A stretch of 64,000 bases of DNA from Bacteroides reticulotermitis JCM 10512 (GTDB taxonomy: Bacteria; Bacteroidota; Bacteroidia; Bacteroidales; Bacteroidaceae). Position numbers and translations under genes: made by a program. The notes beneath the pieces were generated by a model. That model saw nothing but the letters and a program-made list of their open reading frames with translations. It was not told the origin of the DNA and did not search any database. Positions 63,682 through 64,000 of this stretch are shown in pieces. Where the stretch lies: the NCBI RefSeq assembly GCF_000517545.1, contig NZ_BAIV01000019.1, positions 47,568 through 111,567 on the forward strand, written 5' to 3'. The first letter of the stretch is position 1. The number at the start of each line of letters is the position of its first letter.

Positions 63682-64000
63682 ATGAATGAAAATCACAACA
63701 AGCGGAAAGCTGTAAACAGCAAGTTATGTATTGCTGTAATGCTGACATCCTATTTATAGCGGGGAACAGTCATGCGGAATCTGGTCATGTTGTATCTGTG
63801 AATGCTATTGAGACAACACAGCAACAACAACTCACTGTAAAAGGTGTGATCGAAGATGCCAATAAAGAACCGATAATTGGTGCCAGTGTCATAGAAAAAG
63901 GGACGACCAATGGCACGATTAGCGATTTTGACGGGAAATACTTATTGAATGTGAAACCGGGATCTACCCTGCTTATCTCGTTTGTGGGGTATAAAACGCA
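63682..64000 (+). pseudogene. SusC/RagA-family TonB-dependent transporter, 5' part, frameshifted
   Basis: Only the beginning is in the window. From the ATG at 63682 the signal peptide reads MNENHNKRKAVNSKLCIAVM, then stops after LTSYL. Restoring one C (TCCTATTT to TCCCTATTT at about 63749-63751) gives LTSLFIAGNSHAESGH and continues into a CarboxypepD_reg-like domain (LTVKGVIEDANKEPIIGASV, GTTNGTISDFDGKY, STLLISFVGYKT) typical of SusC N-termini. It should open a second PUL. Divergent from the MurNAc operon. Confidence 0.8.

Overview
The window looks like chromosomal DNA of a Bacteroides species (Bacteroidota). It carries SusC/SusD pairs, a hybrid two-component regulator (HTCS), many type I and type II signal peptides, DUF families typical of Bacteroides, and promoters of the Bacteroides TAnnTTTG type.

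Layout. (1) 1-10.2 kb is a housekeeping and stress region: a DUF1349 protein and a LuxR-type regulator read from a shared palindromic promoter; a methyltransferase; a translationally coupled pabA-pabB-pabC cluster (p-aminobenzoate for folate); a minus-strand run of small proteins (DUF3788, DUF2867, AlkD, MmcQ/YjbR, HXXEE, VOC); then a 2-hydroxyacid dehydrogenase-like protein convergent with an aspartate dehydrogenase. (2) 10.5-48.4 kb is a large polysaccharide utilization locus (PUL): a heparinase-II/III-like lyase, two related GH28 enzymes, an HTCS, an ECF sigma factor, SusC, SusD, two IPT/TIG surface glycan-binding lipoproteins, an alginate-lyase-fold (PL38-like) lipoprotein, a double GH43, a relic of a GH78 rhamnosidase, mannonate dehydratase plus a mannonate-type oxidoreductase, an AraC regulator, a SusB-type GH97 and a secreted esterase-like hydrolase. 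The lyases, the GH28 enzymes and the UxuA/UxuB pair point to a uronate-containing glycan. An outer-membrane operon (DUF3575, an OmpA-like protein and a five-repeat beta-barrel protein) and a MarR-DUF1304-nitroreductase operon are embedded in it. (3) 48.4-49.8 kb is non-coding, with inverted repeats and a regular 22-bp repeat array. (4) 49.8-63.0 kb is a minus-strand peptidoglycan/MurNAc salvage operon: NamZ (DUF1343), an AmpG-like permease, MurT-like transporter, MurK-like kinase, MurQ, a probable FAD/Fe-S D-lactate dehydrogenase, an SGNH hydrolase, and three upstream genes of unknown role (metallophosphoesterase-propeller, glycosyltransferase, DUF4922). (5) A second SusC-like gene starts at 63.7 kb and leaves the window.

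The most striking global feature is that ten genes are broken by one small indel each. Nine fit loss of a single base, mostly one C/G from a short run, and every one gives a full-length family member once restored. This looks more like systematic sequencing or assembly error than gene decay. The most novel structure is a set of three intergenic arrays, unrelated in detailed sequence but all repeating at 22 bp, lying after PUL genes.
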